DNA of 64,000 bases from positions 1 to 64,000 of the forward strand of contig JAQGDQ010000887.1 of NCBI GenBank assembly GCA_030141605.1, read 5' to 3'. This document shows positions 1 to 10,800 of this stretch, one piece after another. The notes beneath the pieces were generated by a model that saw nothing but the letters and a program-made list of their open reading frames with translations, ran no database searches and was not told where the DNA came from. The translations under genes were made by a program, and so were the position numbers. Source of the stretch: Tubiluchus corallicola (Eukaryota; Priapulida; Priapulimorpha; Priapulimorphida; Tubiluchidae). Position 1 is the first letter of the stretch; each line of letters opens with the position of its first letter.

Positions 1-422
1 AGAGAGGGAGAGAAAGAGAGAGAGCAAGCAGGAGGGAAAAGGACAGAGAGTGGGGAGAGGAGGAAGGTTGGAGAAAGAGAGAGAAAGTGCAGCACTTACT
101 AGCTTAGAGAAAGAAAGAGAGAGAGTGGGTGAGTGAGAGAGAGAGAGAGCAAGCAAGAGGAAAAAAGACAGAGAGGCAGGGAGAGGGGAAGGAAGGAGAA
201 AGAGAGAGAAAGTGCAGCACTTACTAGCTTAGAGAAAGAAAGAGAGAGAGAGTGAGTGTGTGAAAGAGAGAGAGAAAGAGAAAGAGAGAGAGAGCGAGCA
301 AGAGTGGAAAGGACAGAGAGACAGGGAGAGGGGAAGGAAGGAGAAAGAGAGGGAAAGTGCAGCACTTACTAGCTTAGAGAAAGAAAGAGAGTGAGTGAGT
401 GAGTGTGTGAAAGAGAGAGAGA

Positions 423-474
<52 letters not shown>

Positions 475-560
475 AAGCAAGAGGGGAAAAGACAGAGAGA
501 CAGGGAGAGGGGAAGGAAGGAGAAAGAGAGAGAAAGTGCAGCACTTACTAGCTTAGCCCT
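1..560. repeat. GA-rich complex satellite
   Basis: Purine-rich (GA)n sequence is interspersed with a recurring segment that contains GCAGCACTTACTAGCTTAG. The segment occurs near positions 89, 210, 357 and 538, so the unit length varies from about 120 to 180 bp because the GA tracts differ in length. Long serine/leucine ORFs on the minus strand are translations of this repeat and are not genes. Confidence 0.9.
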
Positions 561-1026
561 TTATTGTTAAAATCTCGCACTGTCAAAGATCTATGGCTCA
601 TTTGTAACACGATACACTTTCCGTCAGACCACCTATGGCCACTTCGTGTGATCTTTGACAAGAAAATTGCTCATGACGCCTGCCGTCTAATCCTCTGTAA
701 CAATGTCGGTTTACTTTTACTTTCAGCTATGTATGAAATTAGATTTATGTCTATTGCTCATGTCTGTGAGTCCTTACCATGTGGTGTGGTCTCCTAGGTC
801 ATGTATAGCTCTAAAGCAACATTGAGTCGACGAGTTCGAACACGAATCGTTGTCATCACACTTCGACAGCAAATAATTGTTGTCTGTCTTCATGCTTATG
901 CCAGTGATTTTATTTGCTTGTGTAGTGAAATTTTTTGTTTAAATTACAAAGAGTGTCTCTTCAAACATTATTTTTAAACAGAATAAAGTTTTTTACGAAA
1001 TTAATCATTCCTTCCTCGCTCGCTCC

Positions 1027-1028
<2 letters not shown>
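561..1028. other. Unassigned unique sequence
   Basis: Non-repetitive sequence between the satellite and a (CT)n tract. An open frame on the + strand (564-797) has no ATG at its start and no recognisable domain. I see no gene here. Confidence 0.5.

Positions 1029-1124
<96 letters not shown>
1029..1124. repeat. (CT)n microsatellite
   Basis: An almost pure CT dinucleotide tract of about 95 bp. It produces spurious serine/leucine and arginine/glutamate ORFs. Confidence 0.97.
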
Positions 1125-1125
<1 letters not shown>

Positions 1126-1189
1126 AAAACCTAATATATGTAAACTGATTATTTTCATCGGTAGTGTTTGATTTAATAATAATTGAATT

Positions 1190-1267
1190 ATAATCATTAT
1201 ATATATATATATAACTATCGAATTATATACATACACACACACACATATATATATAAATACATACATG

Positions 1268-1312
<45 letters not shown>
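1190..1312. repeat. (TA)n and (CA)n microsatellites
   Basis: Short (TA)n, (AC)n and a longer (TA)n run. The block is bracketed by an imperfect inverted repeat: ACTATCGAATTATA near 1214 and TATAATTCGATAGT near 1323. It could extrude as an AT-rich hairpin. Confidence 0.9.
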
Positions 1313-1322
<10 letters not shown>

Positions 1323-1409
1323 TATAATTCGATAGTTAGATAGATAGACAATTACCAATGCACTGATTTTTTAGACACTACGGTTTCTTAAAATAATCTA
1401 AAAAATCTG

Positions 1410-1551
1410 TTATGTATATAGGAATGGCTGCTCGATGTCCCCTGGTCCTTCACCATCCTGTTTCCATTTTCTTAATTTAATTATGTAATTTTATGTAATC
1501 TTATTAAGGGAGACAAATAAACCTACCTTGAATTGAATTGAATTGAATCAA
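1410..1551 (+). mobile_element. 3' tail of a LINE-like retrotransposon
   Basis: The segment ends in AGACAAATAAACCTACC followed by tandem TTGAA(T) units at 1530-1549. A microsatellite tail like this is typical of CR1/Jockey/RTE-type non-LTR elements. Similar AAATAAA plus ATTCAATTCAATT or ATTGAATTGAAT endings occur near 14300 and 50530, which supports a family of LINE tails. No coding part is attached. Confidence 0.5.
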
Positions 1552-1717
1552 TCCGGTTTTTCCGGTTTTTTTTTCATTCTTATCAAACATAATTTTATTG
1601 TGAAAACCTGACAATCAGAGAACTCAACGATATTTCTGTAAACTTTTAATTATGTAAATATTATAAGTCTTTATTACGATTTAAACAACGCAGTTCAGCA
1701 AGCCAGAAAGGCTAAAA

Positions 1718-2130
1718 CAGGGGTGTGCAAACTGCGGCCCGCCGAGAGATCTCGTGCGGCCCGCGAAGAGGTTTGTCAACGTAATGAAAGTGCGGCCCAC
1801 GCGATCTAGCTGAAGTCTGCGCCAATATCGCAAAGATAGTGCGGGTAGTTTTTTCCTCTAAATCGGATGGCATTAACCCTTACAAGACCGTTGTCACTTA
1901 ATGTCACTGTTGGACATGACGAAATATTTGGTTTTTAATATAAATTTTAATAATTTCTAAAATAGTTTTTTGAGTGTAGTATGCAGTAGTAATGATATGA
2001 CAGATCAGATGCAGAAAAATCGTTATTAGGTCCTACTGTACTTGGCTCCTTGACCAAACTGCATGTGGCCCACAGGAATTGCGGGAATGTTTAATGTGGC
2101 CCGACTAGTCAGATAATTTGCACACCCCTG
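1718..2130. mobile_element. Non-autonomous hAT transposon (MITE), intact ends
   Basis: The element starts CAGGGGTGTGCAAA and ends TTTGCACACCCCTG, which are perfect 14-bp terminal inverted repeats of the hAT type. The 8-bp sequence GGCTAAAA stands directly before it (1710-1717) and after it (2131-2138), an exact target-site duplication. The interior contains GCGGCCC-type repeats and no ORF, so it is 413 bp of non-autonomous DNA. The ends resemble the CAGGGGT...GGCCCG termini known from Charlie/Tip100-like hAT families; that family assignment is inference. Confidence 0.93.
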
Positions 2131-2138
2131 GGCTAAAA

Positions 2139-3663
2139 CCTACCGGTCCTTGGTTTAGTATAATTTAGCTTGAGGGAATTTGGGCGAGTGTGGCCCCGTT
2201 TTCTCTCTTTCTCTTCTTCACGGCACGAAGGAGCTCCGCCTCTTTGAAATCCTTTATCATTATTGACTATACACCAAGTGATTTAATCTCCGCGCTTGTA
2301 TACATTATACAGTTCCCAGAAACTTGTAAACAAACACATGAGGAAGAGTAATAAACGCTTAGGGTAAGAGAGTGAGAGTAACTCATTGTTATAGAAGTTG
2401 GGAATGGAATGACTTCGGGGGGTATATAAGCTAGGAAGCTGATGACTAATCTGATTTCACTGAAACAGGTGGGTAAAGATAACTCCTAGTAAAGGGGTAC
2501 CTTGAACACATCGCAATAGAATTTCTCTGTTCAGATTCTGTTAGAATGCAGTCTCCAGTTCCCACAACAAAAAATCGGCCGAAATCGGCTTTGATTCTTT
2601 TGAGATATACGCACTAATCCAAGATGGCGCCTACTGGTGCCAAAAGGGTACATCTCCTAAATCATCGTGCCTAGATGGAAAATATTTATTATTGGCGGAT
2701 AGGAAAGTGCACCAGAGGGTTCCAAAAATGCTGTCGTTTTTCTTCAATGACGTCACGATGATGTCACAATACTATTATTGCGTAATTAGGAACATCCCTG
2801 CTTCATTGTTGAAAATGGGTTGCAATTTGTTCCAAGTTATCTGCTATTTTTACCCCCCAAAAGTGAATCTAAACTATTTAAGAACGTTAAACTCCTACTC
2901 AATGTTTGTGTTATCATTTGTTCTATAACTCCTATCATTAGTTTCTCTTGAGGTGGCATTAAAACAAACTAGAAGCCCTTCCCTAAACAAAAGAAACTTT
3001 TAACGTAGCCATTTCGTCACATTTAACGTCTCCCCGAACGTCGACTGTCACGCACGTCAAGTTAAAATAAAATTAAAGCCCATTGAAATAATTTCTCTTT
3101 CACTTTCTTTTCCTCATTTCTTTTTCCTCCTTCTTCTCTGTCTCCTATATGTCTTCTCCTCGTCTCTTTTCTCCTCTTTTCTCTTCTCTTTACTCTCTTA
3201 TCCAGTCGGCTTCACTGTATTTGTTCCGTTCGATTCTCTTCTGTTTTCTTCTATTTTATTTTATATTATTTTGTTTTGTTTTGTATTGTTTTATTTTACA
3301 GTTTGTTCTTTTTTATTTCATTTTAGTTATTCTATTTTATTCTATTCTGTTTTGTTCTATTTTGTGCTGTCCTTTCCTGTCTTGTCCTGTTCTGTCCTGT
3401 CCTGTCCTGCCCATCCCATCCCGCCCTACTCTGTCCTATTCTGCCCTGCCCCGCCCAATCTTGTCCTGTCCTTTGTTTTGTTTCATCTGATTTCTTTGAT
3501 TTTATTAAATTTTGTCATTTCACAAAAATTTTGTCCTGGAGCAAGACATTGTTAAAGCACGAAGTTTATTTTTGACAGTGTATCCACACAATATTTTCCA
3601 CATAATAACTTGTGCATTACATGTAGCTACATGAGAATATAACACCCACTTCTCCATTTACAG
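2139..3663. other. Sequence upstream of the first visible GATA exon
   Basis: Contains a TATA-like site (separate entry), pyrimidine-rich low-complexity sequence at 3080-3480 (CCTGT/TTTTA-rich, giving spurious cysteine/leucine ORFs) and no coding exon that I can support. The missing N-terminal GATA exon must end in phase 1. It may lie here or outside the window. Confidence 0.5.
2423..2430 (+). promoter_or_regulatory. Candidate TATA box upstream of the GATA gene
   Basis: TATATAAG lies in a GGGGGG-flanked context. About 40 bases downstream, a consensus splice donor (ACAG|GTGGGT, exon end 2468) would give a very short first exon. It is in the right orientation and 1.2 kb before the first visible GATA exon. 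Whether it starts that gene is inference. Confidence 0.35.
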
Positions 3664-4778
3664 AGTTTGTTGATTACTTCGCTGAGGGTCGCGAATGTGT
3701 CAACTGCGGTGCCATATCAACACCGTTATGGAGGAGAGATGGTACTGGTCACTACCTGTGCAATGCTTGCGGCTTGTATCACAAAATGAACGGAATGAAT
3801 CGGCCATTAATTAAACCACAACGGCGTCTAGTATGTAACACACAGGTGAGTAAAGTTACTGCTAAGTGCATATTAATCTAGTTGTGCACTAAAGTAAAAA
3901 ATTATGTTACTTTACAGCAATTTTATGAGTATATCGTACTCGCGTTGAAAGGTTTTTTGTTTGTTTTCATTTTAAGTTTCCCGCGAAACTATTCCGACAG
4001 CGTCATTACATGACGTCATATACGCACAACGTAAATCAGGGGAAGAAAAGTAAATGTTGAATTATGTCCCAAAAAAGTTCCATGCAAAATTTTATTACTT
4101 AGCATTTCGTTTACCTGCTTGAAAGACTTATGTAACTAGAAATAATAATTTGAAATGTTCGTGTCAATTGGTAAAATGTCATTGACTCACCTACTAGGGT
4201 GCGCCCCTCACTAACCAAAAAACGTATTTTTAATCTTATTGACAAGATGCAGTATTTTAAAATTTTACTTACTTAGTAACATGTGTGCTGCGAATGCTCT
4301 GATTATTTTTTCAAACTTTACACAATGTTTTTTAACTTGTTTCAAATGTCTTATCGTCAAAATGGCTGCGTCTAACGGTCATCGCGGGAATTTAAATTTA
4401 CATGTTTTATACAGCGTTATTGCCGACGCAAGCCTAATTTACAAAACGGCAGTATGTAAGTGATATAAAATTACAAGACGAATTTTTAAGCTTTGTGTAA
4501 GTGGAGGGTTTTTTTGTACTTTAAATCCTAATCAGTGTATTATCACGTGCGTCATTAGTTGCTATCGTTGTGCCACTACCAATTAATGATGAGTGTTTCT
4601 GTCTTGTCAATTGTCATCATCGTAGCCACTACATGTATCATCATCTGGTTGTAAAATCTTTTAGAGCTTATGAAATGATAGATTCTAGCATTCGTTTTTC
4701 AATGCTTCTTACAAAACTGCAGTTTACAATCATATTAAGTTCATGTTGCTGTAATTATGATATAATTATAATAATGTC

Positions 4779-4832
<54 letters not shown>

Positions 4833-7800
4833 AATAATAATAATAATAACAGTAACAGTAACAATAACGACGACGACGACGACGACGACAACAACAACAA
4901 TAACAATAATAATAATAATAATAATAATAGTGCCGACAGTTCTTTAAAATTATTCTACTTAGCTGCTGCTGCCTAACTTTATTAACAACACAGGGAAAAA
5001 TGTCAAAGTTATCGAAAGTTCAAATTATTCAAAATGAGCATGCTAATCCGGAGCCCACCTACAGTAATTGTTATGTTTAAGAGGTTAATGATTTAGGAAG
5101 GCTTGCAACGAACTACCTTTTTATGGTACCTTCTTTGTAATGCCCCGTTTCCTTGGTGAATTCACAGTGCATTGTCTTTGCTCCTATGCCAAGTAAAATG
5201 TAATTCATTACTTCCAAAAATTTGTAAAATCACATTCACAGAGTTTTGCTGTGTCATTTAGTAAATACAAGGAGTTTATTTTGACAGAACTTTGCAGGGC
5301 ATTTTTAAACATTTCTGAATCAGCAGTGACGAGAAATAATCATGGTTGAAAACAACACCTATACACACGTTCTTTTGTTTTTAAAATGCCTTGTATTACG
5401 GCATTGTTTGTATTTCGCAATCCAAACGTTACGATGAATGGCTAAGGATAACAAAACGTAGCAATCAACCAAGCGACATTATAATTATTATTATTATCAT
5501 GGCAGCTTTTAACTTTATCAATTCTAGATCTGATCAACCAAAAAATATTCTGTTAACAAAATAATCGTTTGGCACATCAGTGATCTTTGCAAGCTTGCTG
5601 TGTTAATTTAATCCTCGTGTTATCCCACAATACTTTATAGCCACTTTAAATGCCCCATAATTCAGCTACCAGCAACATCACAAATAATTTATGAGTTTGC
5701 CCCAAAAAATCTTCAAGTGTTTCTCATTAACGATACAACTTAAACACCTACTTTAAAAATTTCATAGGGTTTTTATACATGGAAGCATGTATGGGCATAC
5801 TAGAAGGTTCCATTTGGTAATATTAGGTTCCATGGTTAGTTGGTTGATTCCACGGTAGTGCTATGTGTGTTCCATGGTAATGTTAGGTTGGTTCCTTGAT
5901 AATGTAAGGTTCCAAGGTCATATTAGGCTCTGTGGTAATGCAAGGTTCCATGGTAATGCAACATTCCATGGTAATGCAAGGTTTCATAATAATGTTAGGT
6001 TCCATGGTAATGTTAGGCTCCATGGTGGTGTTAGGCTCCATGGTAATGTTAAGTTCCATAGTAATGCTAAGTTCCATGGCAATGTTAGGTTCCATGGTAA
6101 TGTTAAGTACCATGGTAAAGTTAAGTTTCATGGTAATGTTAGATTCCATGGTAATGTTAGGTTTCGTGGTGATGTTAAGTTCCATGGTAATACTAAGTTC
6201 CATGGTAATGTTAGGTTCCATGGTAATGTTAGATTCCATGGTTATGGTTAAGCTTTAAAACATAAGAAAACATGTTGTATTTGGTTGACAAACATTTTAA
6301 GCTATTAAGAATTTTCTTTGCCAGTTTACATGAGTCTTTCAAACAGGTAAACGTAATGCAAGGTAATATAACTTTGTCAGAAAAGCTCTTTGGGAAATAC
6401 TTTAACAATTTTCTTTTATTTTATTCCTATTTCAAGTAATGAGTTCTGTAAAACTTTTACAATTTAGAAGCATCCACTGTTCAGAATGGTGGAAGCGGCT
6501 ATATGTTACATAACCCTCATGGCACGCCTTAAAGTCATTTAATAAGTTTTTATTCATTGTTCCACAATGAAGCAACCAGCATCAAGAAGACAAGGGTTGT
6601 CCTGTGCTAACTGCCATACTTCCACCACCACACTCTGGAGGAGAAACAATGAAGGGGAACCAGTGTGCAATGCCTGTGGACTGTATTTCAAATTACATAA
6701 TGTGAGTATCAGCAAAGTACATCTATAGGACATCAGCGGGCACTTAATTATTCATTAAATTATCCATCGAGTTAATGAATTGATCTATTCAGAAAGAAAA
6801 CAATATGTTCTGTCAGTGCAACAGAAAAAAGTGGGTTGTGCCCTTGAGTTTTGAAAACATCCTTATCTATTAATTATACATAGTTCTTTTGGTTTCAACA
6901 TATAAAAAACTAAATTGTCTTTATACAAATAGTGTTCAATGTAGCATTCACTTAAACTTTTACCTGACTGGAGATTCTGTGTTAAGACATTAACATGAAA
7001 AACCAAAATAACTGGAACATCAAAATAGGTAAATATATTGTTGATAAAATAAAAATTTGCCTTGAAAAAAATAAAAAAAAATCGTCGTTATAGTGAAACA
7101 GGCGTCGTTAAGTGAAAAAAGGTGTCAAATGACCAGCATCGTTAAAACAGCATGTTACTAAAGGGGAAGTAGTTCAGTGAGGACTCACTGTAGCTGTTCA
7201 CTACACATATATTGTACTACGGATGTTATTTGAAACGTGAAATCAAAATTCTCTACGTATTGGTTAAAAAATTGTCGCAACAAGTTTAACTCATTACATT
7301 AATTCATCACATTTAACTAAATGTTACATTTTTTTACTTATTTACTGGCAGAAAGCTATTTAAGTGACGGTTGTATTGTGTTTCTTACACAATATATTTT
7401 TAAGCACTGTGATATTGCATGTTTAAGAAAAGTGTACGTTGTTGCAGAGCCTATCCTGAAAGCACTCGGAGAGCTACACATGCAAAATGATTGTATGTTT
7501 CTTACAGAACATGTTTTTAAATCACTCTGAATTATTGCATGTTTGAGAAACGTGTACTTTGTTGCAGAGCCTATCCTGAAAAGCACTACACATGTAAAAT
7601 GATTGTATGTTTCTTACAGAACATTCTAAAAGTGCTCTGGAATATTACATGTTTAAAACAATTATACGTATGTTTCTTATGTCCAATATGTGTAGCAGCT
7701 GTCCAAATCTGTTCCCTTGTGCCAAGTTGAAATTGCACTGCTGAATTGCAGGTAAACCGACCCTTAGCTATGAAGAAAGAGGGCATCCAGACCCGGAAAC

Positions 7801-10800
7801 GGAAGCCAAAAAATGCTAACAAAACCAAGACCAGCAATGGTTCCACCAGCAGCACAGATTCCAAATCTTTGCCTAATACACCAACTACTCCAGGTAGGAA
7901 TGTTTCACAGAGTTTATTATCAACTCACTATTAACTTTTATTAGACAAAAATATAGAAATACAGCCTCCATTACTTTGTTCTATCTAGACACTTTTCACC
8001 GTGCATCTGATACCTCCTGGCCAACCTTGACTTGGCGCATACAAATGTACACTAAATTGGAAAATGGCCTCAAGTTATACTGGCCAGTAACTTTTAGCCA
8101 TCATCTTTGGACGAATTTGCTCATTATCGTTCTATTACACGAGCTTTTGAAATTATAGCTTTAATGTTTAGCATGCAGAGTATGGGGCCCAGTTTTTCAC
8201 AATGTATCACTTCAGACTCATTGCACCATTCCTCGTAACAATTTGCACATAACTATAAGTACATGTAAAAAATTTCTGATCGGGAACCAAATGCAGAAAT
8301 GTAAAATTCTAATAAATCATTAAATTACTCCTTGAGATATATCAAGTTATTGACTGTTCAAAAGATCATGATGAGACAAGTTTACCTGTCTGTAATGATT
8401 GACCTTCTCAAGAGCAACAGACATTTGAAAAACACGACAGACAAAACAATTACAATACTCAAGACACAAAATTAGTAACAGTGAATTTGTAACATGAATA
8501 TGGAATTTCGTATTATTGTTTACTGCTAAAATATAAACCATACACAACAACTATACGGAAAACTTCTGTTTAGCATTATGCTACACTTCATTGTTTTCTA
8601 TGGAAAAAACTGTTTGTGATGTGCTAATGCTTACTTATGCTACACTTCATTGCTTTCTATGGAAAAAACTGTTTGTGATGTGCTAATGCTTACATATATA
8701 CATATAACTTCTAACTGCATAAATTATATATAGTATGTGGAATAGTTTAAGAGTTGGGAAGCTGAAGACTTTGTTCATCCTGTTTCATTTTGCAAGCTGA
8801 TACTTATTAAGTCTGCACTCCAAAGTAATTTTGCAAAATTTTGGAATTTTTCAGATGTGAAGCCACAACTGTCCTATAATTCACCTTATGCTGCTGCTAT
8901 GCTTTCAAATCAGTCACATGGTAAGCTTACTAAACTACTTTTCAGAATTAATTAATAACTTTCAAACCACGCTTTAACAAATGAAATGCTTACCTTTGCC
9001 AGTGTGTAACTGCTGCAGTAATTGAAAATACCCCGAGAGCTGACCATTGGTCATAGGCTTAACCAGTGTACACTGAGCAGGACACAGAAATGCATGCAAC
9101 GGTTGTTTGTCAATGGGTGTTGATTCGCCTGGTTAACATGGTTGTGAGGAAATTGGTCAAAAGAAACTGCAGAAACAACAAAATTTAATTATAAGCTGCC
9201 AGGTTGCTCTTCTTGGTCCTCTATGCTAGTGGAACAGGTGCTATGATGGTACAAAGCACCTACTAGACCATGGGATCTTTCCACACAATGCATTTATGCC
9301 TGCTATGCATTGTTGAAATGCAGTGTTTTCGTACAAACGAGTACCAGCACAATGTAGATGGTGGTTGAAAATTATTGCCGTTATTATAAAAATCGTTAAA
9401 ATTGCTCAGTAATTATCTTACTGAGGTTGTCCTTACAACACTCTGCTTTCTCCAGCTGAGTAGGTTGTTTCTTAATATATTCAGTGTTGCTTGTAAGCAA
9501 AAAAGAATTAAAGGAAGCCTGGATGATTTTTTTACATTGTATCCCATTTTCAAGTCCGATAAAAAATAGACGTTTTAAAGCAATTAGTACTGCAAAAACG
9601 TTTCTGACAATTAAATAATAGAGTAAAAATTTAATTAAGGGTGTGCAAGCCCAACTGTTGATGACATCACAAACTAACATACTTTTCAATAGCAAAAATA
9701 TTCCACGAGTGTGTTGCATGTGTTTGCGAAAGTCAAAATTGAAGTACAGTGATACTGTAAGATATTCAGTGTGTTGTACTAAAACTAGGCAAGTTTTAAG
9801 ATAAAAATTCAAATTTTAAATTTACTGCTGTGCTCATGCATGAGCTGTCGAACGTGTGTAATTCGTCACACGCTTACACATCTGAATTGAGAGGTACAGC
9901 ACCTGTTTTTTGTCGAAAGCGTTTCTGAAATGTAGGCGCTAGTGCCTGTCTAGCCAACAAATGGCAAAATGCATGTATCAGGGAAGAACAAGTGACACGA
10001 ATGTGAAATTATGTTTGTGTGATAATAATTCTTTCACGTAAATCATTCTCAAAAAGTAGCACGTTTCTTTTCAATATTTTAAGGCATAGGTTGTTTTCAC
10101 CAACATTTAGGATTTGGTCCGGCTTTGCTTTAACTTTAATCTATCGAATCTATTGCAGAGGTAAAGTCACTGAGTCAGCTCACTCAAGGACACACTTTCT
10201 ACTCGGCGCCTCTTATAACATCACCTGTAGGTAAGTACAGTGCCAGATTAGGGCTCTGCTGCTCCTAAGGCACATTTTGAAAAGTGGCCTGAAAATACAA
10301 ATTATTTGGGCTCTCACTGAGCAAAAGAAAAAAGTTAAACGTAGTAAAAGGAAGTTTATTACTCAAAAACCTTAGAACAACCAATATTTTTAAAACTAAT
10401 TACTATTAGTAGATATGCCCCTAGCTCGGCTTGGATTTCATGGACTTTTTAGATGGGCAGTATTTTGAGATGTGCCCCATCTACTGGCAAGACCAATACT
10501 TGAATTTCTCAAAACTATTGCTCAACTTAGATTTCATGACCAACAAAAAAGGAGATTTAGCAGCCTAAGCAGCAGAAGACTCACTCACTCATGCAGTACC
10601 CTGTCATTGGACAAATTGAGTTTCTTTTCAATCAATAATTTTCCTCTGATGTCATTGAGCTTTAACTCTACTGTCATTTGGTCAAACACTATTTGGTTGT
10701 CATGATTTCATAGGGGGTGTCAATAAAATAGTTGTTGGCTGGCATCCTTCTGTCTCGGAAGACAATGGAATGTGCGCCAAGAGAGTCCGATCCTTGAACG

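Noticed and set aside
3149-3555. Cys/Leu/Phe-rich ORFs of 94-113 codons
   Set aside because: They are low-complexity pyrimidine sequence (TTTTA, CCTGT repeats) with no domain.
4570-4947. 125-codon poly-Thr/Ile ORF
   Set aside because: It is a translation of trinucleotide microsatellites.
9396-9812. 138-codon minus-strand ORF
   Set aside because: It lies in and beside dispersed-repeat copy A, and the frame is not kept in copy B.
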